From contig NZ_FOCX01000015.1 of NCBI RefSeq assembly GCF_900110215.1, forward strand, positions 24,385 through 88,384: 64,000 nucleotides of DNA, read 5' to 3'. Position numbers and translations under genes: made by a program. The notes under the pieces were generated by a model. That model saw only the letters and a program-made list of their open reading frames with translations. It was not told where the DNA came from and did not search any database. Origin of the DNA: Halorientalis persicus. Lineage in GTDB: Archaea > Halobacteriota > Halobacteria > Halobacteriales > Haloarculaceae. Positions 34,377 to 42,472 of the stretch are shown here, piece after piece. How positions within the stretch are numbered: the stretch's first letter is position 1; each line of letters starts with the position of its first letter.

Positions 34377-34426
34377 ACCGGCCCCCTCGCACCGGCCCGG
34401 CAAAAACCCCTCGCAACGTCAGACGA

Positions 34427-35089
34427 TCAGGTGAACAACCGGAACGGCCGACCGATGCGCTCGGGGAGGCTGCCGACCCGCTCGCGCGCCCGCCGCCGTT
34501 CGGTCCGGAGCGCGTCGGTGAGGCTCCGGTCGTCCAGCCGCGAGGTGTACCGTTCACCGTCGCGCTCGATCAGGTCGAGGTCACGGAGGGTCTCGACGGC
34601 GTCCTCGATCCGTGCCCGCGGGAGATCGAGCGCCTCGTCCAGTTCCGTGATGGACTTCGGACGCTCCTCGAGGGACCGACCCACGATGGACGCGTCGCCA
34701 AACCGATCCATCGCGTCGGGTGCGCCGGGCTCTGTCTGACCGGCCTCGGATCGGAAGTCGTAGACGCCGTCCAGCGCCAGCCACGCGCCGACGACGAGGA
34801 ACGCTACCTTGAGAACGTCGTTGCCACCGGTGAACGCGAGCGCGTACGCACCAAGTCCGATCAGTGCGAGACCGAGGGGTACCTTGCCCCAGCCGCGATT
34901 GATCCCGAAGCGTCGCCGGACGTGGGGCCAGACGGTCGCGGCCGTGATGCCGACGGCCGACCCGGCCATCGCGATCGGATCGAGGTCGAGCAGGTACCAG
35001 ACTGCCACGAGGCCAGTGACCGTCCCGAGAAGTTCCAGCACGAGCGAGTACCGCCGGAGGAAGGCGATGGGTCGCGGTTCAGGGGACAT
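34427..35089 (-). CDS. Membrane protein with C-terminal winged-helix-like domain
   Basis: 220 residues. Residues 1-90 hold about four hydrophobic segments (YSLVLELLGTVTGLVAVWYL, IAMAGSAVGITAATVWPHV, LGLALIGLGAYALAFTG, VLKVAFLVVGAWLALDGV). Residues 120-190 read like a winged helix (PKSITELDEALDLPRARIED then AVETLRDLDLIERDGERY). A membrane-tethered DNA-binding regulator is one possibility. Start at 35089 is supported by a TATA-like TATTTTTC about 28 bases upstream. Confidence 0.65.
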   Translation of the reverse strand: MSPEPRPIAFLRRYSLVLELLGTVTGLVAVWYLLDLDPIAMAGSAVGITAATVWPHVRRRFGINRGWGKVPLGLALIGLGAYALAFTGGNDVLKVAFLVVGAWLALDGVYDFRSEAGQTEPGAPDAMDRFGDASIVGRSLEERPKSITELDEALDLPRARIEDAVETLRDLDLIERDGERYTSRLDDRSLTDALRTERRRARERVGSLPERIGRPFRLFT

Positions 35090-35193
35090 ATTCGACCCTG
35101 CGGACGCGAGTGTGAAAAATACTGTCTGAGAGTGGGAGGGCCACAGTCGCCGTCTGTGGTACTCGGACACACGACTCGGGCCGCACAGACAGC

Positions 35194-35201
35194 TTTATAT
35201 A
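35194..35201 (+). promoter_or_regulatory. leuA TATA box
   Basis: TTTATATA, a strong archaeal TATA sequence. It predicts a transcript start near 35222-35226, just before the GTG at 35223 and the ATG at 35231, and rules out the GTG at 35208 as the leuA start. Confidence 0.7.
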
Positions 35202-35222
35202 CGATACGTGGCTTTGGAACAA

Positions 35223-36452
35223 GTGCTACAATGTCCAACGATACAGAGGGCACGTCGGGATCCCCGGCGGATCGAGTTCTTCCAGGGCACACTGGATTCC
35301 ACTTCTGAGATTACAGAAGCACGCATTTTCGACACCACGCTGCGCGACGGTGAGCAGTCGCCACGCACGTCGTTCTCGTACGACGACAAACGCGAGATAG
35401 CGGCCGTGCTGGACGACATGGGCACCCACGTCATCGAGGCGGGGTTCCCGGTCAACTCGGACGCGGAGTTCGAGGCCGTTCGCGACATCGCCGAGTCCGC
35501 ACAGAACAGCGAAGTCTGTGGGTTAGCGCGCGTGGTCGAAGAGGACGTCGAGGCTGCACTCGACAGCGGCGTCGACCTGGTACACGTGTTCGTGTCTACC
35601 AGCGACGTTCAGCTGCAAGACTCCATGCACGCCACTCGCGAGGAGGCCAAACAGGCCGCCGTCGAGAGCGTCGAGCGTGTCACGGAGGCCGGCGTCGAGT
35701 GTATGTTCTCGCCGATGGACGCCACGCGAACGGACGAAGACTTCCTGATCGAAGCCGTGCAGGCCGCCGACGAGGCGGGTGCCAGCTGGGTCAACATCCC
35801 CGACACCGTGGGGGTCGCCACGCCCGGGCGGTTCTACGACATGGTCGAGAAGGTGGTCGACGCGATCGACGCGCGCGTGGACGTTCACACACACGACGAC
35901 TTCGGGCTGGCAGCGGCGAACGCCCTGTCCGGCTTCGAAGCTGGCGCGAGCCAGTCGCAGGTGTCGGTCAACGGCATCGGTGAGCGAGCCGGCAACGCGG
36001 CCTACGAGGAGGTCGTGATGGCGCTGGAATCGCTGTACGATGTCCAGACGCACATCGACACGACCCGTATCACCGAGCTGTCGCGGCTCGTCGAGGACCG
36101 GTCGTCGATTCCGGTGCCGGCGAACAAGCCGGTGGTCGGTGAGAACGCCTTCTCCCACGAGAGCGGCATCCACGCCGCGGGCGTCATCGAGAACTCGGAC
36201 ACGTTCGAGCCGGGCGTGATGACGCCGGAGATGGTCGGGGCCGAGCGCGAACTCGTCCTCGGGAAACACACCGGCCAGCACTCCGTCCGGGAGCGGCTGG
36301 TCGACGCCGGGTTCGACCCCACCGAAGAAGAAGTACGGGAGGTCACCCGTCGCGTCAAAGACTACGGGGCCGAGAAAAAGCGGGTCACGATGGACGTGCT
36401 GGAGAAATTCGCCCGCGAAGTCGGCGTCACCGAGGAGGAGGTCCGGGTCTAA
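35223..36452 (+). CDS. leuA: 2-isopropylmalate synthase (LeuA-type), 5' end uncertain
   Basis: First committed step of leucine synthesis: 2-oxoisovalerate plus acetyl-CoA gives 2-isopropylmalate. About 409 residues. The TIM-barrel catalytic signature is ARIFDTTLRDGEQSPRTSFS; the metal-binding HTHDDFGLAAANAL and the family motif NGIGERAGNAAYEEVVMALE are intact, as is NAFSHESGIHAAGV. It lacks the C-terminal allosteric domain of bacterial LeuA, so citramalate or homocitrate synthase activity cannot be fully excluded. No ATG lies in frame before the catalytic motif; GTG at 35223 is the best in-frame start, while the better-looking N-terminus starts at an ATG (35231) in another frame (see findings). 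Heads the leucine/isoleucine/valine cluster. Confidence 0.85.
   Translation: MLQCPTIQRARRDPRRIEFFQGTLDSTSEITEARIFDTTLRDGEQSPRTSFSYDDKREIAAVLDDMGTHVIEAGFPVNSDAEFEAVRDIAESAQNSEVCGLARVVEEDVEAALDSGVDLVHVFVSTSDVQLQDSMHATREEAKQAAVESVERVTEAGVECMFSPMDATRTDEDFLIEAVQAADEAGASWVNIPDTVGVATPGRFYDMVEKVVDAIDARVDVHTHDDFGLAAANALSGFEAGASQSQVSVNGIGERAGNAAYEEVVMALESLYDVQTHIDTTRITELSRLVEDRSSIPVPANKPVVGENAFSHESGIHAAGVIENSDTFEPGVMTPEMVGAERELVLGKHTGQHSVRERLVDAGFDPTEEEVREVTRRVKDYGAEKKRVTMDVLEKFAREVGVTEEEVRV
35231..35308 (+). other. 25-codon ORF overlapping the leuA 5' end in another frame
   Basis: Starts at the ATG placed about 33 bases after the TATA box and reads MSNDTEGTSGSPADRV, an acidic, haloarchaeal-type N-terminus, then stops at 35306-35308. 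The leuA frame over the same bases reads a basic, unlikely sequence. Either this is the true leuA N-terminus separated by a frame change near 35265-35285, or a short leader ORF. Confidence 0.5.
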
Positions 36453-36516
36453 CATGGCCTCCCCTCGCGGTGTTCGCGTCCGCCAGCGGCTGGTAAAGGA
36501 CGCGCCGACTCGGAAG

Positions 36517-36523
36517 AATTATG
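36517..36523 (+). promoter_or_regulatory. Probable TATA of the ilv leader transcript
   Basis: AATTATG about 31 bases before the ATG of the leader ORF, consistent with a leaderless message starting at that ATG. Weaker than the leuA box. Confidence 0.4.
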
Positions 36524-36550
36524 TCACTGGACGGGCCTACTCGGCATACG

Positions 36551-36634
36551 ATGACCGCGCGTGCTGGACCCGGGACCGCCCTGGCACCCAGCGGCGCGCT
36601 CGTGATTCTCGCGGGTATCGTAGGGGCCCTATAG
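36551..36634 (+). CDS. Candidate branched-chain leader peptide (27 codons) before ilvB
   Basis: Starts MTARAGPGTALAPSG and ends ALVILAGIVGAL followed by TAG. Seven of the last 11 residues are Leu, Val or Ile. Their codons include ATT, GTA and CTA, which the GC-rich neighbours use sparingly. The ORF begins about 28-30 bases after a TATA-like site, so it would be translated from the 5' end of a leaderless message. Its last four codons and stop form the left arm and loop of a perfect hairpin. The layout resembles bacterial ilv leader peptides that read the supply of charged Leu, Val and Ile tRNA. A short membrane peptide is the main alternative. Confidence 0.55.
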   Translation: MTARAGPGTALAPSGALVILAGIVGAL

Positions 36635-36641
36635 CCCCTAC
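36620..36641 (+). repeat. Hairpin at the leader-peptide stop codon
   Basis: GTAGGGGC and GCCCCTAC, a perfect 8-bp stem with loop CCTATA. The left arm is codons 24-26 of the leader ORF; the TAG stop spans the loop and the first base of the right arm. A ribosome on the last codons would open it. There is only a weak T tract (GATTTC) after it, so if it acts in termination it is not a simple poly-T stop. Confidence 0.7.
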
Positions 36642-36696
36642 ACACGATTTCACCCCGAATTCTGCAGCACAGTCGGTAGCCATCAGGAGGCGACAT

Positions 36697-36738
36697 ATGC
36701 AACGACCACGCACACAACGGACGGAGGAACGGACATGA
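36697..36738 (+). CDS. 13-codon ORF coupled to ilvB
   Basis: ATG preceded at 6 bases by a perfect Shine-Dalgarno site, AGGAGG (36685-36690). It encodes MQRPRTQRTEERT, and its TGA overlaps the ilvB ATG (ATGA). In a genome rich in leaderless genes, such a strong site before a tiny ORF suggests it exists to load ribosomes that then start ilvB. The peptide itself probably has no function. Confidence 0.4.
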   Translation: MQRPRTQRTEERT

Positions 36739-38528
36739 GCGATAGCGCACAGACACCACACGCGGACGAAGTCGAGACGGAAGCGACGGACGACCGACCG
36801 GAGGAACCCGAGGGCGAGAGCCACGTCGAACCCATAGAGACGGGCGCTGACGCGGTCGTCGCGGCCCTGAAATCGGCCGGCGTCGACTACCTGTTCGGCG
36901 TGCAGGGCGGGGCGATCATGCCCGTCTACGACGCTCTCTACCAGGAGTCGGACATGACGCACGTCACGATGGCCCACGAACAGGGGGCCGTCCACGCCGC
37001 CGACGCCTACGGGATCGTCACGGGCGACCCCGGCGTCTGTATGGCCACTTCGGGCCCGGGCGCGACGAATCTGGTGACCGGCATCGCCGACGCCAGCATG
37101 GACTCGGACCCGCTGATCGCGCTGACGGGCCAGGTCCCGACGGATCTGGTGGGCAACGACGCCTTCCAGGAGACCGACACCATCGGCGTCACCCAGCCGA
37201 TAACCAAGTACAACCACTTCGCCTCGGACGCCGACGAGGTCGGCGACGACGTGAGTACGGCCTTCGCACTGGCCGACGAGGGTCGGCAGGGGCCCACGCT
37301 CGTCGACCTGCCCAAGGACGTAACCCAGCCCGAGACCGACGTGGAACCGGGCAAGCCGGAGACGCCGGACACGTACAACCCGCCGGAGAAGGCAGACGAG
37401 GCCGCCGTCTCCGAGGCGGCCGACGTGATCGCCGACGCCGAGAAGCCGATCATCCTCGCGGGCGGCGGCGTCATCAAGGCCAACGCCAGCGACGAACTGC
37501 GGGCCTTCGCGAAGGAACACGAGATCCCGGTCATGACGACGATGCCCGGGACGGGTGCCTTCGACCAGACCCACGAGCTGTCGATGGGCATCGCCGGGAT
37601 GCACGGCACCGGCTACGCCAACATGGCGATTACGCTGACCGACTGTATGCTCGCCATCGGGACGCGGTTCGACGACCGGCTGACCGGCGACGTGAAGACG
37701 TTCGCCCCGGACGCCGATATCGTCCACGTCGACATCGATCCGGCCGAGATCAGCAAGAACGTCCAGGCCGACTACCCGCTGCTGGGCGACGCCAAGGCGG
37801 TGCTCGACCAGCTGGGCGACGCCATGACGGACTCGCCCGAGGCCGACGCCTGGCGTGAACAGTGCCAGACCTGGAAAGACGAGTACCCGCTGGACTACGA
37901 GATGCCGGAAGACCGGCCGCTCAAGCCCCAGTACATCGTCGAGCAGTTCGACGAGGCCATGCCCGAAGACACCATCGTCACGGCCGGTGTCGGCCAACAC
38001 CAGATGTGGGCCTGGCAGTACTGGACCTGGACGGAGCCCCGGACGTGGGTTACCTCCCACGGGCTGGGGACGATGGGCTACGGCTTCCCCGCGGCCATCG
38101 GGGCGAAACTGGCCAAACCCGACACGGAGGTCATCGCCTTCGAGGGCGACGGCTCGTTCCTGATGACGAGTCAGGAACTCTCCGTGGCGGTGCGGGAGAA
38201 CCTCGACATTACCATCGTCGTCCTGAACAACGAGGCAGTCGGGATGGTCCGCCAGTGGCAAGACGGCTTCTACGAGGGGCGCCGGATGGCCTCGGAGTAC
38301 CCGTGGGTACCCGAGTTCGACAAACTGGCGGAGGCCTACGGCGCACGCGGTTTCCGGCTGGAGGATTACGACGAGGTCGACGAGGTCATCGAGGCCGCAC
38401 TGGACTACGACGGGCCGGCGGTCGTCGACGTGATCATCGACCCCGAAGAGAACGTGTATCCGATGGTGCCGAGTGGCGGTGACAACAGCCTGTTCGCGCT
38501 GTCGGAAGACCATCTGGACGAGATCTAA
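36735..38528 (+). CDS. ilvB: Acetolactate synthase, large (catalytic) subunit
   Basis: Joins two pyruvates, or pyruvate and 2-oxobutyrate, in valine/leucine and isoleucine synthesis; needs thiamine diphosphate (ThDP), Mg and FAD. 597 residues. An acidic N-terminal extension (about 35 residues) comes before GADAVVAALKSAGVDYLFGV; the catalytic Glu is in VTMAHEQGAVHAADAY; ThDP binding is through FEGDGSFLMTSQELSVAVRE followed by NN. The FAD region (RFDDRLTGDVKTF) is present. A GGAGG site lies 7 bases before the ATG, in addition to ATGA coupling with the 13-codon ORF. Upstream is the candidate leader region; ilvN follows after 2 bases. Confidence 0.95.
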   Translation: MSDSAQTPHADEVETEATDDRPEEPEGESHVEPIETGADAVVAALKSAGVDYLFGVQGGAIMPVYDALYQESDMTHVTMAHEQGAVHAADAYGIVTGDPGVCMATSGPGATNLVTGIADASMDSDPLIALTGQVPTDLVGNDAFQETDTIGVTQPITKYNHFASDADEVGDDVSTAFALADEGRQGPTLVDLPKDVTQPETDVEPGKPETPDTYNPPEKADEAAVSEAADVIADAEKPIILAGGGVIKANASDELRAFAKEHEIPVMTTMPGTGAFDQTHELSMGIAGMHGTGYANMAITLTDCMLAIGTRFDDRLTGDVKTFAPDADIVHVDIDPAEISKNVQADYPLLGDAKAVLDQLGDAMTDSPEADAWREQCQTWKDEYPLDYEMPEDRPLKPQYIVEQFDEAMPEDTIVTAGVGQHQMWAWQYWTWTEPRTWVTSHGLGTMGYGFPAAIGAKLAKPDTEVIAFEGDGSFLMTSQELSVAVRENLDITIVVLNNEAVGMVRQWQDGFYEGRRMASEYPWVPEFDKLAEAYGARGFRLEDYDEVDEVIEAALDYDGPAVVDVIIDPEENVYPMVPSGGDNSLFALSEDHLDEI

Positions 38529-38530
38529 CG

Positions 38531-39178
38531 ATGACAGGAAAACTTCCAGGGCCGGGCCCGGGCGAGCGGATGCGACCCGAGGGTCGGCGTAACGAGGACG
38601 GTATTCGTATCGACCCCGAAGCGGAGGCGAAACACGAACCGCGTCGCGCGGTACTGTCGGCGCTGGTCGAACACAAGCCGGGTGTCCTGGCGGAGGTCTC
38701 CGGTCTGTTCAGCCGTCGGCAGTTCAATATAGAGAGTCTCACGGTTGGTACAACCGTCGACGAGAGCCGGGCGCGCATGACCATCGTCATCGAGGAGACA
38801 CGACCCGGGATCCAGCAGGCCAAAAAGCAGCTGCGGAAACTGGTTCCCGTGGTTTCGGTGCGAGAGCTGGATCACGATTCGGTCCAGCGAGAACTGGTGA
38901 TCGTGAAGGTCAACGGCGAGGAACCGGACAAGGTCCACGCCATCACGGAGATGTACGGCGGCGAGACCCTCGACGCGGGGCCCCGGACGATCACGGTCGA
39001 GATCACCGGCAACGAACAGATGATCGACGACGCCATCGACGCGTACAAGCAGTTCGGCATCCGGGAAATCGTCCGGACCGGCTACGCGGCGCTGGCACGT
39101 GGCGAACAGCAGACGGCGGCAGTCGAACCGGAAGTGAAACTGACAGCGGACACAGAGGTGCCAGCAGACGATGACTGA
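38531..39178 (+). CDS. ilvN: Acetolactate synthase, small (regulatory) subunit
   Basis: 215 residues. After an N-terminal extension (about 35 residues, [20 protein letters not shown]), the ACT domain begins with [20 protein letters not shown] and [20 protein letters not shown]; the second half, from [20 protein letters not shown], is the usual C-terminal partner domain. It binds valine and feeds back on IlvB. Two bases after ilvB; its end overlaps ilvC by 8 bases. Confidence 0.94.
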   Translation: MTGKLPGPGPGERMRPEGRRNEDGIRIDPEAEAKHEPRRAVLSALVEHKPGVLAEVSGLFSRRQFNIESLTVGTTVDESRARMTIVIEETRPGIQQAKKQLRKLVPVVSVRELDHDSVQRELVIVKVNGEEPDKVHAITEMYGGETLDAGPRTITVEITGNEQMIDDAIDAYKQFGIREIVRTGYAALARGEQQTAAVEPEVKLTADTEVPADDD

Positions 39179-40172
39179 CGAGTTTACCAACGAGATCTAC
39201 TACGACGAAGACGCAGACGTGTCGCACATCGAAGACAAGACCGTGGCCGTGCTGGGCTACGGCAGCCAGGGTCACGCCCACGCGCTGAACCTCCAGGACA
39301 GCGGCGTCGACGTGGTCGTCGGCCTCCGGGAGGGGTCGTCCTCGCGTGCGGCCGCCCAGGATGAAGGGCTCGAAGTGACGACGCCGGTCGACGCGGCGTC
39401 CCGGGGCGACATCGTGAAGATGCTCGTTCCCGACACCGTCCAGCCCGCGGTCTACGAGCAGATCCGGGACGAACTGGACGCCGGCGACACGCTCCAGTTC
39501 GCCCACGGGTTCAACATCCACTACGGACAGATCGAACCGCCGGAGGACGTGGACGTGACGATGGTCGCGCCAAAGTCGCCCGGTCACCTCGTCCGCCGCA
39601 ACTACGAGAAAGGAGAGGGGACGCCCGGTCTGCTGGCGATCTATCAGGACGCGACCGGCGAGGCCAAAGACGAGGGGCTGGCCTACGCGAAGGCCATCGG
39701 CTGTACCCGGGCCGGCACGATCCAGACGACGTTCCGCGAGGAGACCGAGACCGACCTGTTCGGCGAGCAGGCCGTCCTGTGTGGCGGCGTGACCGACCTC
39801 GTGAAGGCCGGTTTCGAGACGCTCGTCGACGCGGGCTACTCCCCGGAGATGGCCTACTTCGAGTGTCTGAACGAACTCAAGCTCATCGTCGATCTGATGT
39901 ACGAGGGCGGCCACATGGAGATGTGGAACTCGGTTTCGGACACCGCCGAGTACGGCGGTCTCACCCGCGGCGAGTCGGTCATCGACCGCGAGGGGATGGA
40001 AGAGATCCTCGAGGGCGTCCAGAACGGCGAGTTCGCCCGCGAGTGGATCAACGAGAACCAGGCCAACCGGCCGGCCTACAAACAGTACCGACAGGCCGAA
40101 CAGGACCACCAGATCGAGGCGGTCGGCGAACGCCTACGCGACCTCTTCGCCTGGGACGAGGACGAAGCATGA
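39171..40172 (+). CDS. ilvC: Ketol-acid reductoisomerase
   Basis: Isomerises and reduces acetolactate with NADPH (or NADH). 333 residues, class I length. Rossmann motif [20 protein letters not shown]; the catalytic knotted domain has [20 protein letters not shown] and [20 protein letters not shown]. The cofactor loop ([10 protein letters not shown]) has Ser residues that fit NADPH use. It overlaps ilvN at the start and the next small ORF by ATGA at its end. Confidence 0.96.
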   Translation: MTDEFTNEIYYDEDADVSHIEDKTVAVLGYGSQGHAHALNLQDSGVDVVVGLREGSSSRAAAQDEGLEVTTPVDAASRGDIVKMLVPDTVQPAVYEQIRDELDAGDTLQFAHGFNIHYGQIEPPEDVDVTMVAPKSPGHLVRRNYEKGEGTPGLLAIYQDATGEAKDEGLAYAKAIGCTRAGTIQTTFREETETDLFGEQAVLCGGVTDLVKAGFETLVDAGYSPEMAYFECLNELKLIVDLMYEGGHMEMWNSVSDTAEYGGLTRGESVIDREGMEEILEGVQNGEFAREWINENQANRPAYKQYRQAEQDHQIEAVGERLRDLFAWDEDEA

Positions 40173-40285
40173 CCGAGGAGAACGACCGACAGACGATGCG
40201 CGACGTGGACCACACACCGCCACACGGCGAGGGCGCGGAACGCGCCTTCGAGCGCGGCACAGAAGGACGGGCTGAGACAGTATGA
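40169..40285 (+). CDS. 38-residue linker protein between ilvC and leuC
   Basis: A very small ORF: starts [20 protein letters not shown] and ends with [18 protein letters not shown]. It overlaps ilvC (ATGA) and leuC (ATGA) at its two ends, so it is translated within the operon. The sequence [15 protein letters not shown] recurs, from memory, at the same place in other haloarchaea, suggesting conservation. It may be a true micro-subunit or a translation-coupling element. Function unknown. Confidence 0.65.
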   Translation: MTEENDRQTMRDVDHTPPHGEGAERAFERGTEGRAETV

Positions 40286-41703
40286 GCGAAGGAACTCTGT
40301 ACGACAAGGTCTGGGATCGACACAAGGTGACGACGCTGCCCAACGGGCAGGACCAGCTGTTCGTGGGCCTGCACCTCATCCACGAGGTGACGAGCCCCCA
40401 GGCGTTCGGGATGCTCCAGGAACGGGATCTGGAAGTCGCCCGACCCGACCTGACGCTGGCGACCGTCGACCACATCGTGCCGACGGCCGACCAGTCCCGC
40501 CCCTACAGCGACGACGCGGCAGAGGAGATGATGTCGGAACTGGAGCAGAACGTCCGTGACGCGGACATCGAGTTCCTCTCGCCCGAGACCGGCGAGCAGG
40601 GCATCGTCCACGTCATCGGTCCGGAGCAGGGGCTGACCCAGCCCGGCAAGACCATCGTCTGTGGGGACAGCCACACCTCGACTCACGGTGCCTTCGGTGC
40701 GCTCGCGTTCGGGATCGGCACCAGCCAGATCCGGGACGTGCTGGCGACTCAGACCATCGCGATGGAGAAACAGAAGGTCCGGAAGATCCAGGTCGACGGC
40801 GAACTCGGCGAGGGCGTCGAGGCCAAAGACATCATCCTGGAGATTATCCGCCGCCTGGGCACCGAGGGCGGCGTCGGCTACGTCTACGAGTACGCCGGCG
40901 AGGCCATCGAGGACCTGGGCATGGAAGGGCGGATGTCGATCTGCAATATGTCCATCGAGGGCGGCGCTCGCGCGGGCTACGTCAACCCCGACGAGACCAC
41001 CTACGAGTGGCTGAAGGAGACGGATTACTTCCAGGAGCACCCCGAGAAGTTCGAGGAACTCAAGCCCTACTGGGAGTCCATCCGCAGCGACGACGACGCC
41101 GAGTACGACGACGTGGTCCACATCGACGCGAGCGAGCTGGAACCGGTCGTCACCTGGGGGACCACGCCCGGCCAGGGCGTCGGCGTCACCCAGCCGATCC
41201 CGGCCCCCGAGGACCTGCCTGCTGAAAAGCAGGACACGGCCCGGCGCGCGCAGGAACATATGCGCGTCGAACCCGGGGACACGATGGAGGGGTACGACAT
41301 CGACGTGGCCTTCCTGGGTTCCTGTACGAACGCCCGCCTGCCCGACCTGCGCCGCGCGGCGAAGATCGTCGAGGGCCGGCAGGTCCCCGACGACGTGCGC
41401 GCGTTCGTCGTCCCCGGCAGCCAGCGCGTCCAGAAGGCCGCCGAGGAGGAAGGCCTGAAAGACGTCTTCGAGGCGGCCGGCTTCGACTGGCGCAACGCCG
41501 GCTGTTCGATGTGTCTGGGCATGAACGACGACCAGCTGGAGGGCGACGAGGCCTCCGCGTCGTCGTCGAACCGCAACTTCGTCGGTCGCCAGGGATCGAA
41601 GGACGGCCGCACCGTCCTGATGAACCCGCAGATGGTCGCCGCGGCCGCCGTGACCGGCGAGGTCACTGACGTGCGCGATCTGGAGGAGGTGGTGTCGGTA
41701 TGA
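40282..41703 (+). CDS. leuC: 3-isopropylmalate dehydratase, large subunit
   Basis: Aconitase-family enzyme that converts 2- to 3-isopropylmalate in leucine synthesis. 473 residues, the long LeuC type. 4Fe-4S cluster ligands: the Cys in FLGSCTNARLPDLRRAAKIV and two in AGCSMCLGMNDDQLEGDE. Early motifs DHIVPTADQSR and GIVHVIGPEQGLTQPGKTIV, then CGDSHTSTHGAFGALAFGIG, are as in LeuC. ATGA overlap with the small ORF before it and with leuD after it. Confidence 0.96.
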   Translation: MSEGTLYDKVWDRHKVTTLPNGQDQLFVGLHLIHEVTSPQAFGMLQERDLEVARPDLTLATVDHIVPTADQSRPYSDDAAEEMMSELEQNVRDADIEFLSPETGEQGIVHVIGPEQGLTQPGKTIVCGDSHTSTHGAFGALAFGIGTSQIRDVLATQTIAMEKQKVRKIQVDGELGEGVEAKDIILEIIRRLGTEGGVGYVYEYAGEAIEDLGMEGRMSICNMSIEGGARAGYVNPDETTYEWLKETDYFQEHPEKFEELKPYWESIRSDDDAEYDDVVHIDASELEPVVTWGTTPGQGVGVTQPIPAPEDLPAEKQDTARRAQEHMRVEPGDTMEGYDIDVAFLGSCTNARLPDLRRAAKIVEGRQVPDDVRAFVVPGSQRVQKAAEEEGLKDVFEAAGFDWRNAGCSMCLGMNDDQLEGDEASASSSNRNFVGRQGSKDGRTVLMNPQMVAAAAVTGEVTDVRDLEEVVSV

Positions 41704-42308
41704 GTGACGATGTGGAGATTCCGGAAGTGAAGGAGGTCTCCGGGACGGGGATCCCGGTCCGCGGGAACGACATCGACACGGACCAGATCATCCCGGCGCG
41801 GTTCATGAAGGTCGTCACCTTCGACGGCCTCGGGGAGTTCTCCTTCTTCGATCAGCGGTTCGACGACGAGGACAACCCCAAGGACCACCCGATGAACGAG
41901 GACCGGTTCCAGGACGCCAACGTGATGGTCGTCAACGCGAACTTCGGCTGTGGCTCCTCCCGGGAACACGCCCCGCAGGCGCTGATGCGCTGGGGGATAG
42001 ACGCGTTCATCGGCGAGTCCTTCGCCGAGATTTTCGCCGGCAACTGTCTCGCACTCGGGATGCCGACGGTCACGGCCGATCAGGAGACCATCGAGGACCT
42101 GCAGGACTTCGTGGACGAGAATCCCGACGCCGAGATCGACATCGACGTGGCCGCAGAGACCGTCACGTACGACGGGACAACTGTGGACGTGACCGTCGAC
42201 GAAGGCCAGCGGAAAGCCCTCGTGGACGGTATCTGGGACACGACGGCGCTGATGAAGGCCAACCAGCAGGCCATCTCGGAGACGGCCGAAGGGTTGCCCT
42301 ACGTCTGA
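41700..42308 (+). CDS. leuD: 3-isopropylmalate dehydratase, small subunit
   Basis: Swivel-domain partner of LeuC. 202 residues. Recognised by GRGIPVRGNDIDTDQII-type sequence at the start (here GTGIPVRGNDIDTDQIIPA), NANFGCGSSREHAPQALMRW and SFAEIFAGNCLALGMPTV. Overlaps leuC by 4 bases and ends the tightly packed ilvB-leuD run. A hairpin and T tract follow. Confidence 0.95.
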   Translation: MSDDVEIPEVKEVSGTGIPVRGNDIDTDQIIPARFMKVVTFDGLGEFSFFDQRFDDEDNPKDHPMNEDRFQDANVMVVNANFGCGSSREHAPQALMRWGIDAFIGESFAEIFAGNCLALGMPTVTADQETIEDLQDFVDENPDAEIDIDVAAETVTYDGTTVDVTVDEGQRKALVDGIWDTTALMKANQQAISETAEGLPYV

Positions 42309-42309
42309 G

Positions 42310-42362
42310 ACTCCCCAGGAGTGGCGTTCGACCGTCGGTGAGCCAATTACTCCCTGGTTTTT
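42310..42362 (+). terminator. Probable end of the ilvB-leuD transcript
   Basis: A small hairpin (ACTCC-CCA-GGAGT, 42310-42322) directly after the leuD stop, then TTTTT at 42358-42362. Promoter-like sequence for the next gene begins about 80 bases later, at 42442. Confidence 0.4.
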
Positions 42363-42472
42363 GACGGTGGGTGGCCACCGAGTCGGTGCGGTGGCTGGTC
42401 GACACGTGAACTGCAGACGAATTGTTAGCTATTCCAACACGTATTTTACAGCCACGAAACACGTCGCTGGTA

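Noticed and set aside
35208..35222. GTG at 35208 as the leuA start
   Set aside because: It is only about 10 bases after the TATA box and so before the expected transcript start.
36634..36660. Simple rho-independent terminator after the ilv leader hairpin
   Set aside because: Only three T in a row follow the hairpin, too few for a typical intrinsic stop; the hairpin is kept as a regulatory candidate instead.
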